Shown here one piece after another: positions 1 to 12,157 of a stretch of DNA of 64,000 bases. Origin of the DNA: Oreohelix idahoensis (lineage: Eukaryota; Mollusca; Gastropoda; Stylommatophora; Oreohelicidae); assembly GCA_024509875.1 (NCBI GenBank), contig JAMPIV010005812.1, positions 372,001-436,000 on the forward strand, written 5' to 3'. The notes under the pieces were generated by a model. That model was not told the DNA's origin. It searched no databases and saw only the letters and a program-made list of their open reading frames with translations. The position numbers and the translations under genes are program-made. Every line of letters starts with the position of its first letter. Position 1 is the stretch's first letter.

Positions 1-1197
1 GCAAACCGAAGTACTCAAGACCTAATCTTCACACTCAGACAGCTGAGTGAAAAGGCCCTTGAGTATAAGAGTGAGATGCATCTTTGTTTCATAGATCTGG
101 AAAAGGCGTTTGACAGGGTCCCCTGGAGCAAACTTTGGGACTGTTTGGCAAGGAAGAATATTCCAGCACCTCTGATTCATGCTATACAGAGCTTCTACAA
201 GTCTTGCAGAAATTATATGAGGACAGCAAACCATAAGTCGGAAGAGTTCAGGACCACCACTGGTGTAAGACAAGGTGATATCCTATCACCTTACCTCTTC
301 ATACTCCTTATGGACTATGTCATCAAGGCATGTAAGGAGAGAACAAGAAAGTATTCAGTGGGGTACTGGAAGATGAGACAGGTCTATATTTCGGAGCTGG
401 CATTTGCTGATGATGTTGCCCTGATTGCTAAATCAGAGGCACATCTCCAATCCAACCTGCAAGTCTGGAAGGAAGAGCTGGAGAAGAGAGGGATGGTCAT
501 AAGCAGCTCTAAAACAAAATCCATGGTGATATCACGAGAAGAAAGAAAACATCAGATTAAGCTGGGAGAACAGGTTCTGGAGCAGGTCGACCACTTTAAA
601 TACCTCGGAGCTATTATAGACCGAAAGGGAGGCATCAAAGAAGAGTTGGCCACTCGAAAAGCAGCCGCTGGGAGACTTTTTCAGGCCATAAATCGAGGAT
701 TCCTCAGCAAGAGAGAGGTTGGTAAGAAAACGAAGATGGCTGTATACCGCTCCACCTATGTCCCAGTCTTGACATACGGATGCGAGTCATGGGCAATGAC
801 TACAACCCATAAAAGCCAGATCCAAACCTCAGAAATGAGGTATCTGAGGAAGGTGGTTGAAGTAACAAGAAGAGACAAGGTACGCAACCAGACGATACGT
901 CAAGGCCTTAAATCCTACCCCCTGCAGACCCAAGTAGAACAGTCCCAATTAAGATGGTTTGGCCATGTCTGCAGAATGGGAGAAGATCGGATACCACGAC
1001 AAGCATGGGAAACAAAGAGCCAAGGATCCAGACCCCGAGGACGACCCAGAGTCCGCTGGGAGGACAACATTAGACAATCTTTGAAGGATCAAGGACTAGA
1101 ATGGAACCAGGCCAGGAGGAAGACAGCCGATAGGATAGTCTGGCGCTCTCTCTTCCAAACCTCTACACCTCACGGTAGAAGGGGAACGACTAAGTAA
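1..1197 (+). CDS. Non-LTR retrotransposon reverse transcriptase, C-terminal part (5' end outside the window)
   Basis: One reading frame is open from base 1 to the TAA at 1195. It begins inside the RT fingers (RSTQDLIFTLRQL, then FIDLEKAFDRVPW). TGVRQGDILSP and the catalytic FADDVAL (Asp-Asp at 406-411) follow. The C-terminal part has the LINE-type YGCESWAM, LRWFGHVCRM and RPRGRPRVRWEDNI signatures. The family resembles the RTE/BovB-like enzymes that acquire gene names such as endonuclease-reverse transcriptase, but I cannot place the clade firmly. No stop or frameshift is visible, so this copy is fairly young. A short TAAG tandem tail follows the stop. A truncated relative lies at 16736-17232. 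Confidence 0.9.
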   Translation, partial: ANRSTQDLIFTLRQLSEKALEYKSEMHLCFIDLEKAFDRVPWSKLWDCLARKNIPAPLIHAIQSFYKSCRNYMRTANHKSEEFRTTTGVRQGDILSPYLFILLMDYVIKACKERTRKYSVGYWKMRQVYISELAFADDVALIAKSEAHLQSNLQVWKEELEKRGMVISSSKTKSMVISREERKHQIKLGEQVLEQVDHFKYLGAIIDRKGGIKEELATRKAAAGRLFQAINRGFLSKREVGKKTKMAVYRSTYVPVLTYGCESWAMTTTHKSQIQTSEMRYLRKVVEVTRRDKVRNQTIRQGLKSYPLQTQVEQSQLRWFGHVCRMGEDRIPRQAWETKSQGSRPRGRPRVRWEDNIRQSLKDQGLEWNQARRKTADRIVWRSLFQTSTPHGRRGTTK

Positions 1198-1207
1198 GTA
1201 AGTAAGG
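1194..1207 (+). repeat. TAAG tandem tail of the LINE
   Basis: Four TAAG units directly follow, and overlap, the LINE stop codon. The truncated copy at 17232 ends with the same short repeat, so this is the 3' terminus of the family rather than a poly(A) tail. Confidence 0.7.
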
Positions 1208-1450
1208 CTTCTTTGGCTGAATCACAAAATTGGGGGGCATGCGTTAGATCTCGCCCAAATAGCTCTTTTTCATCTACTAACACTATTCTTAACCCTAACC
1301 CTATTTCGAGATGTTTCAAAAACAATTAAGTGCAACAAACATTGAGGCTGTATGTCTTAAAAGAAAAAAAACCAATATAATACCTATTCAATGCTTATTA
1401 CTGTATCTCCTAATCCTTATTTAAGGGCATACCAACTTGGGTGACTTATT

Positions 1451-2456
1451 CTCATTCTAACCCACGAGCCATACTGTGCGCCAGATTGACCTTTACTTTT
1501 ACTAGCGGGCGCATCCTGCGCCAGCGAGATATTTGTTGAATTTAAATGGAAACTTTGAAAATACTTGGTGATAAGCTGATTTTAAATCATTTCATTACAT
1601 CCGGAATACGTGTGAATGTTTGTGAGCGAAAAAACTTTCTGAAGCTGAAATGTTGTGCTTTACATCAATTGCTGTAGATCTACCTGTGGGTCGCATAGTA
1701 CAATTCTAAATAAGAATGAAAAATTAGAAAATAAGTGGCTATAGCGTGTTTATATTATGTAAACACCTCCTGTGGACCACATGTTTTGAATTGGTAGTGA
1801 AATAAGTATTCTGGTGCTAAATTTTAGCATACTTTTATCAAGTAATGACATCATGAGGCTGTTTCTTTACATACAGCGTAATCACATACATAAAGGTCAT
1901 AAACTATCAACGGATCAACTACAATAAATTATTTCTAAATGAATTTTAGCGATATCGTTAATAACTTATTTTCAACTTCGATAAGGTCGTTTAACAAATG
2001 TGATGTTTTTAAGTTTAATTAAATTGCGCGGGACAGGAATGTGCAAGTGAGATTCCAGTTCAGCAATAAGTGCATTCACACAAAACAATCATAAAAATTT
2101 GAATTTTCATTTGTTTGTAATCAAACTTCTTGTATTAATTTTCAACTGGATATATGTTTTGATTCCAGGGCTCTTACCGCCATGGGATTAAGTAGAGCTG
2201 AAATATTATCGCCTATGTGCTCAATTTTAATTAATTTTTTGTTTTGATTTTTTATTGTTTCTATACTTTGCAAGACATAACAAACAATTATTGCATTACA
2301 TAAGAACTCAACACTGTTTTACAACATTCTTCAGCCAATTTCCTGAATTTAGATGTATAATACATATATCTGCTAAATTAATATATATGTCTACTGCGTG
2401 TAGAAAAAAATGCCTATATTTTGGGGCCTGAGTAAAACTGCCTGGGTTAGAATGAG
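1451..2456. mobile_element. Non-autonomous inverted-repeat element next to a TTAA
   Basis: The ends are CTCATTCTAACCCA at 1451-1464 and its exact complement at 2443-2456. The right end abuts TTAA (2457-2460), while the left flank reads TATT, so the target duplication is imperfect. The interior is about 1 kb, AT-rich and non-coding. The form fits a piggyBac-like MITE. The TIRs are seen; the superfamily is inferred. Confidence 0.6.
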
Positions 2457-3175
<719 letters not shown>

Positions 3176-3283
3176 CTCTGGTGGAAGATTTGACAATTCC
3201 TCCATCCCATTCTCGCTGTCATGGTAGAAGTCCCTATGATCAGTGTCCAGATCAGGATCAAACATACTGACAAGATGCTCCAT
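3176..3283 (-). CDS. Possible 5' coding exon of an unidentified host gene
   Basis: Read on the minus strand, an ATG at 3283 opens 36 codons, MEHLVSMFDPDLDTD through NGMEELSNLPPE. They end exactly at a consensus donor, CCAGAG|gtaata. The peptide is acidic and complex, unlike the surrounding AT-rich repeat translation. Candidate acceptors just upstream (tattag, aacag) would let it be a second exon joined to the promoter-like region near 3600. I do not recognise the protein, and no further exon is visible to the left. This rests on splice signals and composition only. Confidence 0.35.
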
Positions 3284-3584
3284 CTCGTCTGTTCATTTCC
3301 TAATACCCGTAAATGTTTTAAACTTAAAATTTGTATGTGTTTACTTTACTAGACCCAATCAACTGCAAACGAAAGCAGGGCACCCTATGTTTACTTTGAA
3401 AAACTGTTCTTCCAGTTCGGTTTCAATATAGGCCTAGTTTGAAATTAATTCCTGTAGTTGATGCAAAGAAATGTAATGTCAGTTGTATCATAACCATTTA
3501 ATAATAACTGCGTTTCAGACCACAAAATTATAATTATATAAAATTATCTAATCTCGTCTAGCTTACTGCGTCCTAAAAATAACA

Positions 3585-3650
3585 ACGTAAACATGCCAAC
3601 TATTTCCGCCATCTTGCGTCAGACGTCAACTGCCGGTCCGGAACTCAAGA
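3585..3650 (-). promoter_or_regulatory. Possible promoter or first exon with an AAGATGGCGG motif
   Basis: The only locally GC-richer stretch here reads, on the minus strand, CCGGACCGGCAGTTGACGTC, then AAGATGGCGGAAATAG, a YY1-like start-site motif next to a CRE-like TGACGT. An ATG in it opens a short frame (MAEIVGMFTLLFLGR) ending near a CAGTAAGC donor-like site. Together with 3176-3283 this could be the 5' end of a gene. It could also be chance. Confidence 0.3.
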
Positions 3651-3781
3651 CGAGATGACTGATGCTAAAAATAAACAGGCAGTCAGTGATTCCCGTTTTC
3701 TGGACTTTCCGGCCTCCAAAAGGTTGAAGAAAAAACTCTGTTACTCTATGACACATGGCCAAATATAAAAGACACTTATGG

Positions 3782-5366
3782 TAGGGTTCCCATTCGTCCC
3801 GTTTTTCCCGGGACAGTCCCGTTTTTTAATAAAATGTCCCGGTGTCCCGAATTTATTCCAAATGTCCCGCTTTTTAAGGGTCCTTCTTGGAAAAAAAATC
3901 TTTGGGTAACGGATTTTATTCCGTGTTTTAGTAGTGTTACTTTATCAATTTCTGGTTACAGTGGACCCTCGGTTTGAATCTCGAAGTAAAATTCGAAAGT
4001 CGACCAAAACAGTGTTCAGTGAGCATCTACCAAATGATTTAATGCGTATTAGCATTATTATACAGTATTTTTTTTTATCGTTTTTCATTCGCATAATGCC
4101 GAAACGTAAGTGCAGTATAAATGATAACAATACAAGAGAATTTCCCTTCATTAAAGGTGTAGATGAAAATGTGGAATGTACTTTATGCAGCTCTAAATTT
4201 TGCATTTCACATGGTGGTCGGTCAGACGTAGTCAACCACGTGAAAACGAAAAAACATAAAGGTGCTGTTGAAAGTAAGGCTTCCAACAGCAGTATAAGTA
4301 ATTTCTTAAATGCGAACACCCAGAGTGAAAAGGAAATGGAAAAACAGTTATCATTGGCAGCACAGGAAGCAACCTTCGCTTATCACACGGCGGTGCATAA
4401 CTACATGAAGGCAGAAAAGTTTCTTACCACTACTGGGAGAAATCAGTTGCAAGAATTATAAAAAGAAGGACACATAACAGTTGAAAAGTTTCAAAGCTAT
4501 GCAGTAGATTTCTATGACACCTGCATTGAATATATTCAGGAGTGGTGTACACCATTTCTTACGCCTCTTCAGTATATGGATTGGATCAATTTGAAGGGAA
4601 AGGAGTCTGTGACTTGGAAGAACATCCAAGAAAGCTACATATTCATGAAGACAGTGTCATCAAATTTTGCTGGGAATGAAGAGGACTTATTCGATGAGTT
4701 TGCATGTGTGAAAAATTATTGTGAAAGCAAATTTGATGTGTGGAGTGAACTGAAGGATCAAAGTGTTAGTGAAAAATGGTGTGAGATGTTCGCTCATTTT
4801 ACAAAGCAGGATATAAATGCTGAGAACCTGAAATGCCTAGTTAGTTTTTGTTTGGCACTGCCAGGATCCAATGCAGCTGTTGAACGTGTTTTTTTTTTTC
4901 ATTAATAAATGCGCTTTGGACAGACGAAAAAAACAGACTTAAAATTGAGACAGTGAAAGCTTTAACCATTATAAAGACCCATTTTAAGGATTTCTCTTGT
5001 GCTGAGTTCTATGTCCAAATATTAGAAGAAAAAAAAACTTCTTGAACGTGCCCATAAATCTGATAAATATTCTAATGAATCCGAAATATAAACTTGACTA
5101 TTGTGTATTTTTTAAAGGTACGATTTTTCTAATTAAGTATGTTTGTAATTTAGAATTCTTTTTTAAAGTGGAAGTTGTGTTAGTTAATGTGTGTATTTTT
5201 ATACCAGTATCTTATTTTAAGTGCAACATATAATATATAATAGATTTATTTGTGCTTTACCGTAATTTTTAACGTCCCGTTTTTTTTTTTTTCGAAATGT
5301 CCCGGGTTTTTTAGGTAAAAATTTGGAAATGTCCCGGTTTTTAAACAAAACATTATGGGAACCCTA
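3782..5366 (+). mobile_element. hAT DNA transposon copy 1 (internally deleted)
   Basis: The TIRs read TAGGGTTCCCAT at 3782 and ATGGGAACCCTA ending at 5366. The 8-bp target duplication ACTTATGG is exact at 3774-3781 and 5367-5374. Inside both ends are repeated TCCCGG/CCCGTTTTT words. It carries the BED-finger N-terminus and hATC C-terminus of a transposase but lacks the middle. It is about 1.6 kb, too short for an autonomous hAT. It is the same family as 7191-8921. Confidence 0.93.
4096..4905 (+). pseudogene. hAT transposase remnant with BED-type zinc finger
   Basis: The natural start is probably the ATG at 4096 (MPKRKCSINDNN). Residues 33-56 show the BED-like pattern VECTLCSSKFCISHGG with a following HVKTKKH. 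After TAVHNY the frame jumps to KAEKFLTTT, the point where copy 2 continues from a long middle segment, so roughly the central half of the transposase has been deleted. A TAA stops it at 4459. The frame resumes at 4576 through VWSELKDQSVSEKW to the hATC dimerisation motif LPGSNAAVERVF. There an enlarged T run (4890-4900) breaks it again. It cannot make a functional transposase. Confidence 0.85.
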
Positions 5367-5487
5367 ACTTATGGGCTAGTATACATACAGAATGAATAAG
5401 AAATGTTTTTTTTAAATTTTGATGATGAAAAATATCCCATTTAACCTCTCATGGGTTATAATTAGGATATATATTGTTTTCTATTCC

Positions 5488-5794
5488 GGGACCTAAGACG
5501 CGTCAACAGAGAGAAATGCAGTTAGCGACCCATAGCTAGACTGCTTGCGTCAGGGTCAGCGAACCAGAGCTGACAAAGACCCTACTCCACCTCCAAGTGG
5601 TGGTCCTGGAAACAGGCTGCATCACTGCAGTCTGGCTGAGTGAGTAGGGATCGAAGAGGGAAGGCTAACCAGGTCCCAAAAATGCCGTGCTGAAGTCGGA
5701 TGTGTCGGCCGAAAGGCGCAAATATCGCAGCTTCGCTGTAAACGGACACAACGCAACCAACGTCCTTTTCATGACGAACGAAGAAGAAGAAGAA
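5488..5794 (+). mobile_element. Short retroposon (SINE-like) with AAG-repeat tail, full-length copy
   Basis: A 307-bp unit is flanked by the exact 12-bp duplication GTTTTCTATTCC (5476-5487 and 5795-5806). It starts GGGACCTAAGACGCG and ends in (GAA)n. The 3' half, from GTCTGGCTGAG to ACGAACGAAGAAG, recurs at 10058-10225 as a 5'-truncated copy. No open frame and no clear tRNA head are visible. The AAG tail matches that of the RNase H LINE at 40569-40811 and 59060-60445, which may supply its machinery. Confidence 0.85.
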
Positions 5795-6763
5795 GTTTTC
5801 TATTCCAAATAATTTGAATAACCGTCGATACGTGAAAGTCGCATCACATCTGTCAAACTCATTATGAAAAGAGCAACTCAAAAATTACCAATTATGCGTG
5901 TATGAAAAAACAAACAAACAAAAACGAGATAAAACAAAACAAAAACACCAAACCAATATGAATAAGAACATGCCAAGTCAGCGGCGGACCTGAAGCATTT
6001 GGCACCCGGGGCAGAGCTTTCCTTTGGCAAATTCACCCCCGCCCCCCCCCCCCCCCCCCCCCGCCCCCCTTCCGGCTTTTCCCAGAAAAAAATAGTGAAA
6101 TTAAAATACACAACAGAAAAATACATTATGCTTGCAAATAGATTTTTTAACAGTTTGTTTAAACAAATTGTAATTAAAAAGAAATGCATTACTTTAAAAA
6201 TTCAGTGAACACGTAATACTACAATTCATTTGCAAAAATACACACCCACACACAGAGGAAATAAAGCATCACTTTCAGCCTCTTCTTTAAACGTTAATGG
6301 ACAAGATTCACAAACTCTGCATTTGAACCTTCATGTCTGCAGACTGATTTATGCACTCATCAAAATACATTTTCTTTACAAATTGATACTCAGTAGAAAA
6401 TAAAGCCAGATTTGTCAAACGCGTTTGACTCACTGTTGAGCGAAATTTTTTTTAAATCAGTTTTTCAATGGTGAGGCCCTAAGCCAGGGGTCGGCAACTA
6501 GTAGCTGCAGGTCTACTGATTATTTGGTAGCTCGTTCAGCGACTGCGGGGAAAGTAAAAGACTGTTTAAATTAGGCAAATTTCAGACTAGATCTCTCCAG
6601 CCGGAATTTAAAATCGCGGTGTCCCCGGGATCAAAAGTCTTTTTCTGCATTCCCAATGAAAAATCACGATACCAAAATACATTATATTTGTGAACTTTTT
6701 GAGATAGGAACGAGGTGTTTTCTTTGTAAGCTTCCTCATCCCACCCCCTCCCCCACCCACCCC

Positions 6764-6872
<109 letters not shown>

Positions 6873-6879
6873 CTATGCA

Positions 6880-7182
6880 GGCCACCAAGAACCACTTTTG
6901 TCAGTAGTGAAACGTCGAAAGCTCGCCTGGTTTGGGCATGTAACTCGTCATGACTCCCTTTCGAAAACGATCCTCCAGGGAACAGTCGAAGGTAAACGGA
7001 GAAGAGGAAGGCAAAGAAAATCCTGGGCTGATAAGATCAAAGAATGGGCAGGGCACGGTTTTTCCACACTTGTACGCATTGCTGAGGATAGAGAGCAGTG
7101 GAGGACCCTGTCTGCTGATGCTTCTACCATGGCACCCCTACGACCCATGACTGGTTACGGGTTGAGATGAGATTATATATAT
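6880..7182 (+). pseudogene. LINE reverse transcriptase C-terminal fragment
   Basis: The frame reads [18 protein letters not shown], then [34 protein letters not shown], and ends with a stop at 7168. This is the C-terminal tail of a non-LTR RT family different from the one at 1-1197. It is 5' truncated against a TA tract and ends with GAGATTATATATATATG, probably its 3' tail. The younger hAT at 7191 follows. Confidence 0.85.
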
Positions 7183-7190
7183 ATGTAGAT

Positions 7191-8921
7191 TAGGGTTCCC
7201 ATTCGTCCCGTTTTTCCCGGGACAGTCCCGTTTTTTGATAAAATGTCCCGGTGTCCCGAATTTATTCCAAATGTCCCGCTTTTTAAGGGTCCTTCCTAAA
7301 AAAAAAAATCTTTGGGTAACGGATTTTATTCCGTGTTTTAGTAGTGTTACTTTATCAATTTCCGGTTACAGTGGAAGTGTTACAGAAGTCAGATCTCCTT
7401 AAAAAGGTTATTGCTATATCAGCAGATAATACAAATACAAACTTTCGTGGAAAGAAGAGAAAGGGACAGAATAATCTGTACTTCAAAATGCAAGACAACA
7501 CTGTGAACAATTTAATTGGTATTGGTTGTCCTGCACATGTGATACATAATGCTGTGCAGACTGCTGCGGATTGCTTACCTATTGATCTTCAGTTAATAAT
7601 TAACAAGATTTAACAGCATTTCCACATTTATTGTGTACGAGTTGAGGAACTCAAATCATTTTGCGAATTCACCAATACAGAATATAAAACTATTTTGGGT
7701 AACAGCAAGACAAGATGGCTCTTTCTCTTGCCTGCAGTCCAGAGAGTTATTGACTTTTTCCCTGTATTGAAGTCATTGTTCCTTTCCATTCACAAATGTC
7801 CTACCAGTCTCAAAAATTTCTTTGAAAATCCACTTTCAATTACACTCCTGCATTTCATTGCCAGCCAGTTAAAAACCTTTTCTGATACCATCAAATGTGT
7901 TGAAAAGCAAGAGACAACAGTAATTGAAGTGAAGGATGAAGTAAACAAACTGGTGGAAAAATTAAACTACAGGAAGGCAGAAAAGTTTCTTACCACTACT
8001 ATGAGAAATCAGTTGCAAGAATTAGAAAAAGAAGGACACATAACAGTTGAAAAGTTTCAAAGCTATGCAGTAGATTTCTATGACACCTGCATTGAATATA
8101 TTCAGGAGTGGTGTACACCATTTCTTACGCCTCTTCAGTCTATGGATTGGATCAATTTGAAGTGAAAGGAGTCTGTGACTTGGAAGAACATTCAAGAAAG
8201 CTACATATTCATGAAGACAGTGTCACCAAATTTTACTGTGAATGAAGAGGACTTATTTGATGAGTTTGCATGTGTGAAAAAATATTGTGAAAGCAAATTT
8301 GATGTGTGGAGTGAACTGAAGGATCAAAGTGTCAGTGAAAAATGGTGTGAGATGTTGGTTCATTTTACAAAGCAGGATATAAATGCTGAGAACCTGAAAT
8401 GCCTAGTTAGTTTTTGTTTGGCACTGCCAGGATCCAATGCAGCTGTTGAACATGTTTTTTCATTAATAAATGCGCTTTGGGCAGACGAAAAAAAGCAGAC
8501 TTAAAATTGAGATAGTGAAAGCTTTAACCATTATAAAGACCCATTTTAAGGATTTCTCTTGTGCTGAGTTCTGTGTCCAAATATCAGAAGAAAAATACTT
8601 CTTGAACAGGCCCATAAATCTGATAAATATTCTGATGAATCTGAAATATAAACTTGACTATTGTGTATTTTTTAAAGGTGCGATTTTTCTAATTAAGTAT
8701 GTTTGTAATTTAGAATTCTTTTTTAAAGTGGAAGTTGTGTTAGTTAATGTGTGTATTTTTATACCAGTATCTTATTTTAAGTAAAACATATAATATATAA
8801 TAGATTTATTTGTGCTCTACCTTAATTTTTAACGTCCCGTTTTTTTACAAAATGTCCCGGGTTTTTTAGGTAAAAATTGGGAAATGTCCCGGTTTTTAAA
8901 CAAAACATTATGGGAACTCTA
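7191..8921 (+). mobile_element. hAT DNA transposon copy 2 (innermost, internally deleted)
   Basis: The element begins TAGGGTTCCCAT at 7191 and ends ATGGGAACTCTA at 8921, with the exact 8-bp duplication ATGTAGAT at 7183-7190 and 8922-8929. The terminal 150 bp and the 3' coding part are nearly identical to the copy at 3782-5366. This copy lacks the BED-finger region and keeps the middle of the transposase, the opposite of copy 1. Confidence 0.93.
7372..8660 (+). pseudogene. hAT transposase remnant, middle and C-terminal parts
   Basis: The frame enters from the deletion junction with VLQKSDLLKKVIAISADNTN, a stretch typical of the hAT catalytic core, followed by GCPAHVIHNAVQTAAD. A stop at 7610 interrupts it. 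It resumes with NSKTRWLFLLPAVQRV through the KAEKFLTTT segment shared with copy 1. A second stop (8162) precedes the VTWKNIQESYIF block, and the hATC motif LPGSNAAVEHVFSLINALW follows. A frameshift in the A run near 8490 separates the last segment (RLKIEIVKALTIIKTHF). It is inactive, but divergence between copies is low. Confidence 0.85.
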
Positions 8922-9362
8922 ATGTAGATCTTCAGATGGCGCAATGTTACCAAAGTAGATCTTTAGAAGGCTCAGTGTTACCAAAGTAGATCCCAAAAGC
9001 GCATGGGTTGTCGACCCCTGCCCTAAGCTATAGAAAGCTGTTGAGGCCCTATTTGGTAACAGATAAAAAGGCCGTGTAACATCTGAACAAAAGAGGTCCC
9101 AACAGACTGTGAGGCCCTAAGCTGTAGCTTATTTAGCTCATGACTAAATCAGTCCCTGGGCCGTCAGGATGTTGTTTCAATACCTTGCCATGCTGCGATA
9201 TTACAATGCAAAAATTATCTTACGTATAAAATAGATAATGCCAACCCTGGTGAAATAATTAAGGAAGTTAGCAATGGGGCTAACTGAGAAAAATGACGGA
9301 AAAAACTGTTAGAGAGAAAATAAGTTAAAACCAACCTTTTGATCAGCGAGTTTCCAAGGACA

Positions 9363-12152
9363 TGTGAGAAGTTACTGTGATTTTATTTTTCAACGGGCCC
9401 CATTTTTCTTCTCCATGTATTATTTGCGTTTATTTATAAGGAGTTACTGTGGGTTTTAATTTAAATTTTTTTCCCAGTCCTCTTCTCTCTGTAAGTAATT
9501 GCGTTCATTTTTATTTTATTAGGCGTTTGAGTTATATTATTAGGCTGGGTAAAAATTTTCCGACGTTAGGAACACCTACCCGGGTTTAGACGGGGTGGGG
9601 GTAGAACCACGACCCAGGTACGTAGAACCGACCGATAGAACCAATCATATTTATTCTAGTAACGAAACCGGTCAGTAGGATTATCTGACATGACGCAATT
9701 AGTACCGCGTGAGCAGAAATAAACATGAGTCATGAGTTAGTTTACGATATCATTGGCGGAGGTCAGAGTTTATTAAAATGCAGCAATATTATTGGTTTAG
9801 GGCGGCCCCAGAGTGAAGCGACGCGATGACTCATAGCGTGGGTTATTTCAATTATGAATAACAGCGTCGTAGTCTTTAGCGGTCTCTCTGGTTTTCAAAA
9901 TTTACTGCCGTGGAATCTACGTCATATCGTCTGCTCTTAGTGAGAAATTCGATAAATTGAGTATGTGTACATCTTAATTAGCGGCGTAGATAGTTCGTTT
10001 CATAATAGATCTTATCATGTTAAAGTAAGTTTCTTCTGGAAGTTAAATTAAATTTATAGTCTGGCTGAGCGAGTGCGGATCGCAATGGGAAGGCAAACCC
10101 GGTCCCTAAAAATGCCGTGCTGAAGTCGGATGTGTCGACCGAAAGGTGCAGATATCACAGCTTAGGCGTAAACAGACACAACGCAACCACCGTCCTTTTC
10201 AGGGCGAACGAAGAAGAAGAAGAAGAAATTAAATTTATTAGACATTAGGGCCATCAATTGCTATCTTATAGAAATAATAAAAATGTAAGTTGTGCGTATA
10301 AAATTTCTGTGAATAGTAGCAGTATCTATGAGTTGTGTAAAGGCTTTTGAGATATTAACTGTGTGAGGATAAGCGCTTAGAAACACGGGCGTTCTGTAAT
10401 ATGTAGTAGTAGTTGTGAAAATCGCAATTTGATTATGATAATTTGCAGTGTAAATACGCAAGCGTATTTGTGTACGTTATTTAATTGTGTATTAATTTGT
10501 TGTGTAGTCAGGAGACAGGGGTGTAATTAATATTACTGAGTTGGTGTAGCAACTGTGTGTTTATATTGTGTAAATTTGATAACCTTCCCGGGTCAGTCGT
10601 AAAAAGTAGGGCCTAGGAATTTTACTGGGGAATGTTTCGCTTCAACGAAGTAAATGTTTTGACGCCTGAGGCTAGACTAACGAAACGGGTTAGGTCATCC
10701 TGTGTCTGGGGTTTTCTTACCAGACAGATAGTTACGTTGAGGTGGGGGAAGAGATAGGAGAAGACTGTAGAGAGCTGACCCTTGGGTAGGAATAGTTGTT
10801 TATCGGTGGTGCGTAGTTGTGTAGGGGAGCTGTATTGATTTAGGGGAGAGGTATTTAGGTGGTTATATGTTAGGGATGAGAATATGTTGAATTGTTGTAC
10901 AGTCGTTATTTTTTCGTTTACAGCATTTTCACGGCACACAGGGAGGGTTGTAAATTGCCTTACCACTTGCCAAGGCATTCGGCCTTCTCATGAGAAGGTT
11001 CGAGGCATCGCCAGAGGTGAACGAGAACTGGTGACGCGGTATTTACCGGCGCCACGTAGTCTGCACCAGTAAAAGAAAGCAGTTCTCATGCAGTGAAGCC
11101 CATGCTTCAGCGGGAACGGGTTTATCTTTAAAATCCGGAGCTCTTAGCTCGTTATACCACTCCAAAGAGGCGCGTGGCCTGGAAGTTGGTTTTATGTATA
11201 TACGGCCATAATAATGCAATTTGTCCCTAAACCCTAAGAGGGTTAAATCGGCCGTTAAAGAATTGTCAGCAGCAGTGAAGCATATACATCCCAAGTCAAG
11301 TACCTCGTGCTTGATACCAAAGTCCTCAGTTGCAGTAGTCAGGAACAGGAGAGAGGGTCATCATTCCTTTTCCGAATGCTATCGAGAGGAGGGGCGTAAT
11401 GGAGACGCCACTCAGCAGAAGACAGTAGTGTCAGAGAGACACTGAGCAGAAACAGAGGAGAGACAGAATTTATAGAGTCAGAGGACAACCTCTGAGTTTG
11501 CACTGAAGATGTCCGTTAGTGGATCAGTGCTTGTGACTAGCGGTGTAGAACATTAGATAGTTCATTCAGATTTGTGTAGACATTTAGTTACGTCTGCAGC
11601 CGGACAGTGGATTAGATTTAAAATTAATAATAGGATAGTTAGGAGTGGTGTCTCGTACTTAGAGACCCCCACCAAGTAGAGTGTGTTTAATCCTTAATTC
11701 TTTTTCCCATGCAGGTTGAAAGAGAGGGTGAAAGGGTTGGGTTATATTGTTTGTCATTTTAATTGTTTTTGTTCTTTTCAGGTGTGCAACCTCGCACGTT
11801 ATTTATTTTGATGTGTTATTTATTTTGTTGTTTAATAAACTATAAAATGTATACTGGATCAATTTCTCTATAACTATACTGTACGTCAATGCTTGTCTGT
11901 ATAGTTGTGTCTGTGAACTTTTAGTGAAACCTTATCTCCTTTACGGTAGTCAGAGGTGGTGAGTCAATAGCTCTTACTAAGTCACGAGTGGCGAGGGAGA
12001 GGCAATCTAGGTTTTCACCCTCGAAGCTGTAAGTCTCATCTTTCCACAGTCACTGTCATTTCTCATACAAAATCTATCTTCTCAGACTTTCTCATACCAG
12101 TGTCTTGTCTATATACTCGGACAAGCTCTAAAGGTAAACCCACTTCGTGACA
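9363..12152. mobile_element. Solo LTR of a long-LTR retroelement
   Basis: The segment starts TGTGAGAAG and ends TTCGTGACA (TG...CA). It is flanked by the exact 5-bp duplication GGACA at 9358-9362 and 12153-12157. It contains no pol-like frame and no internal copy of itself, so it is an LTR left by recombination. A related, diverged copy on the opposite strand starts at 43597 (TGTCACGAAATGG). Most of the 43597-44170 sequence can be aligned by eye to the reverse complement of this LTR's right end. It is about 2.79 kb, close to the 2.86 kb LTRs at 26181 and 31896, but the sequence differs. Confidence 0.82.
10058..10225 (+). mobile_element. Truncated copy of the AAG-tailed retroposon
   Basis: A 168-bp insertion inside the solo LTR with the exact 13-bp duplication AAATTAAATTTAT (10045-10057 and 10226-10238). 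It matches the 3' half of 5488-5794, from GTCTGGCTGAG to the (AAG)n tail. The 5' truncation and variable-length duplication indicate LINE-mediated insertion. Confidence 0.9.
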
Positions 12153-12157
12153 GGACA

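Noticed and set aside
1290..1310. Telomeric repeat (CCCTAACCCTA words, also near 2690)
   Set aside because: Only one to two units at each site; too short to be an interstitial telomere.
4020..4095. Upstream ATG extending the hAT transposase (from 3934)
   Set aside because: The extra residues are encoded by terminal sequence of the transposon and are not conserved in the other copy's frame; the ATG at 4096 before the BED finger is the natural start.
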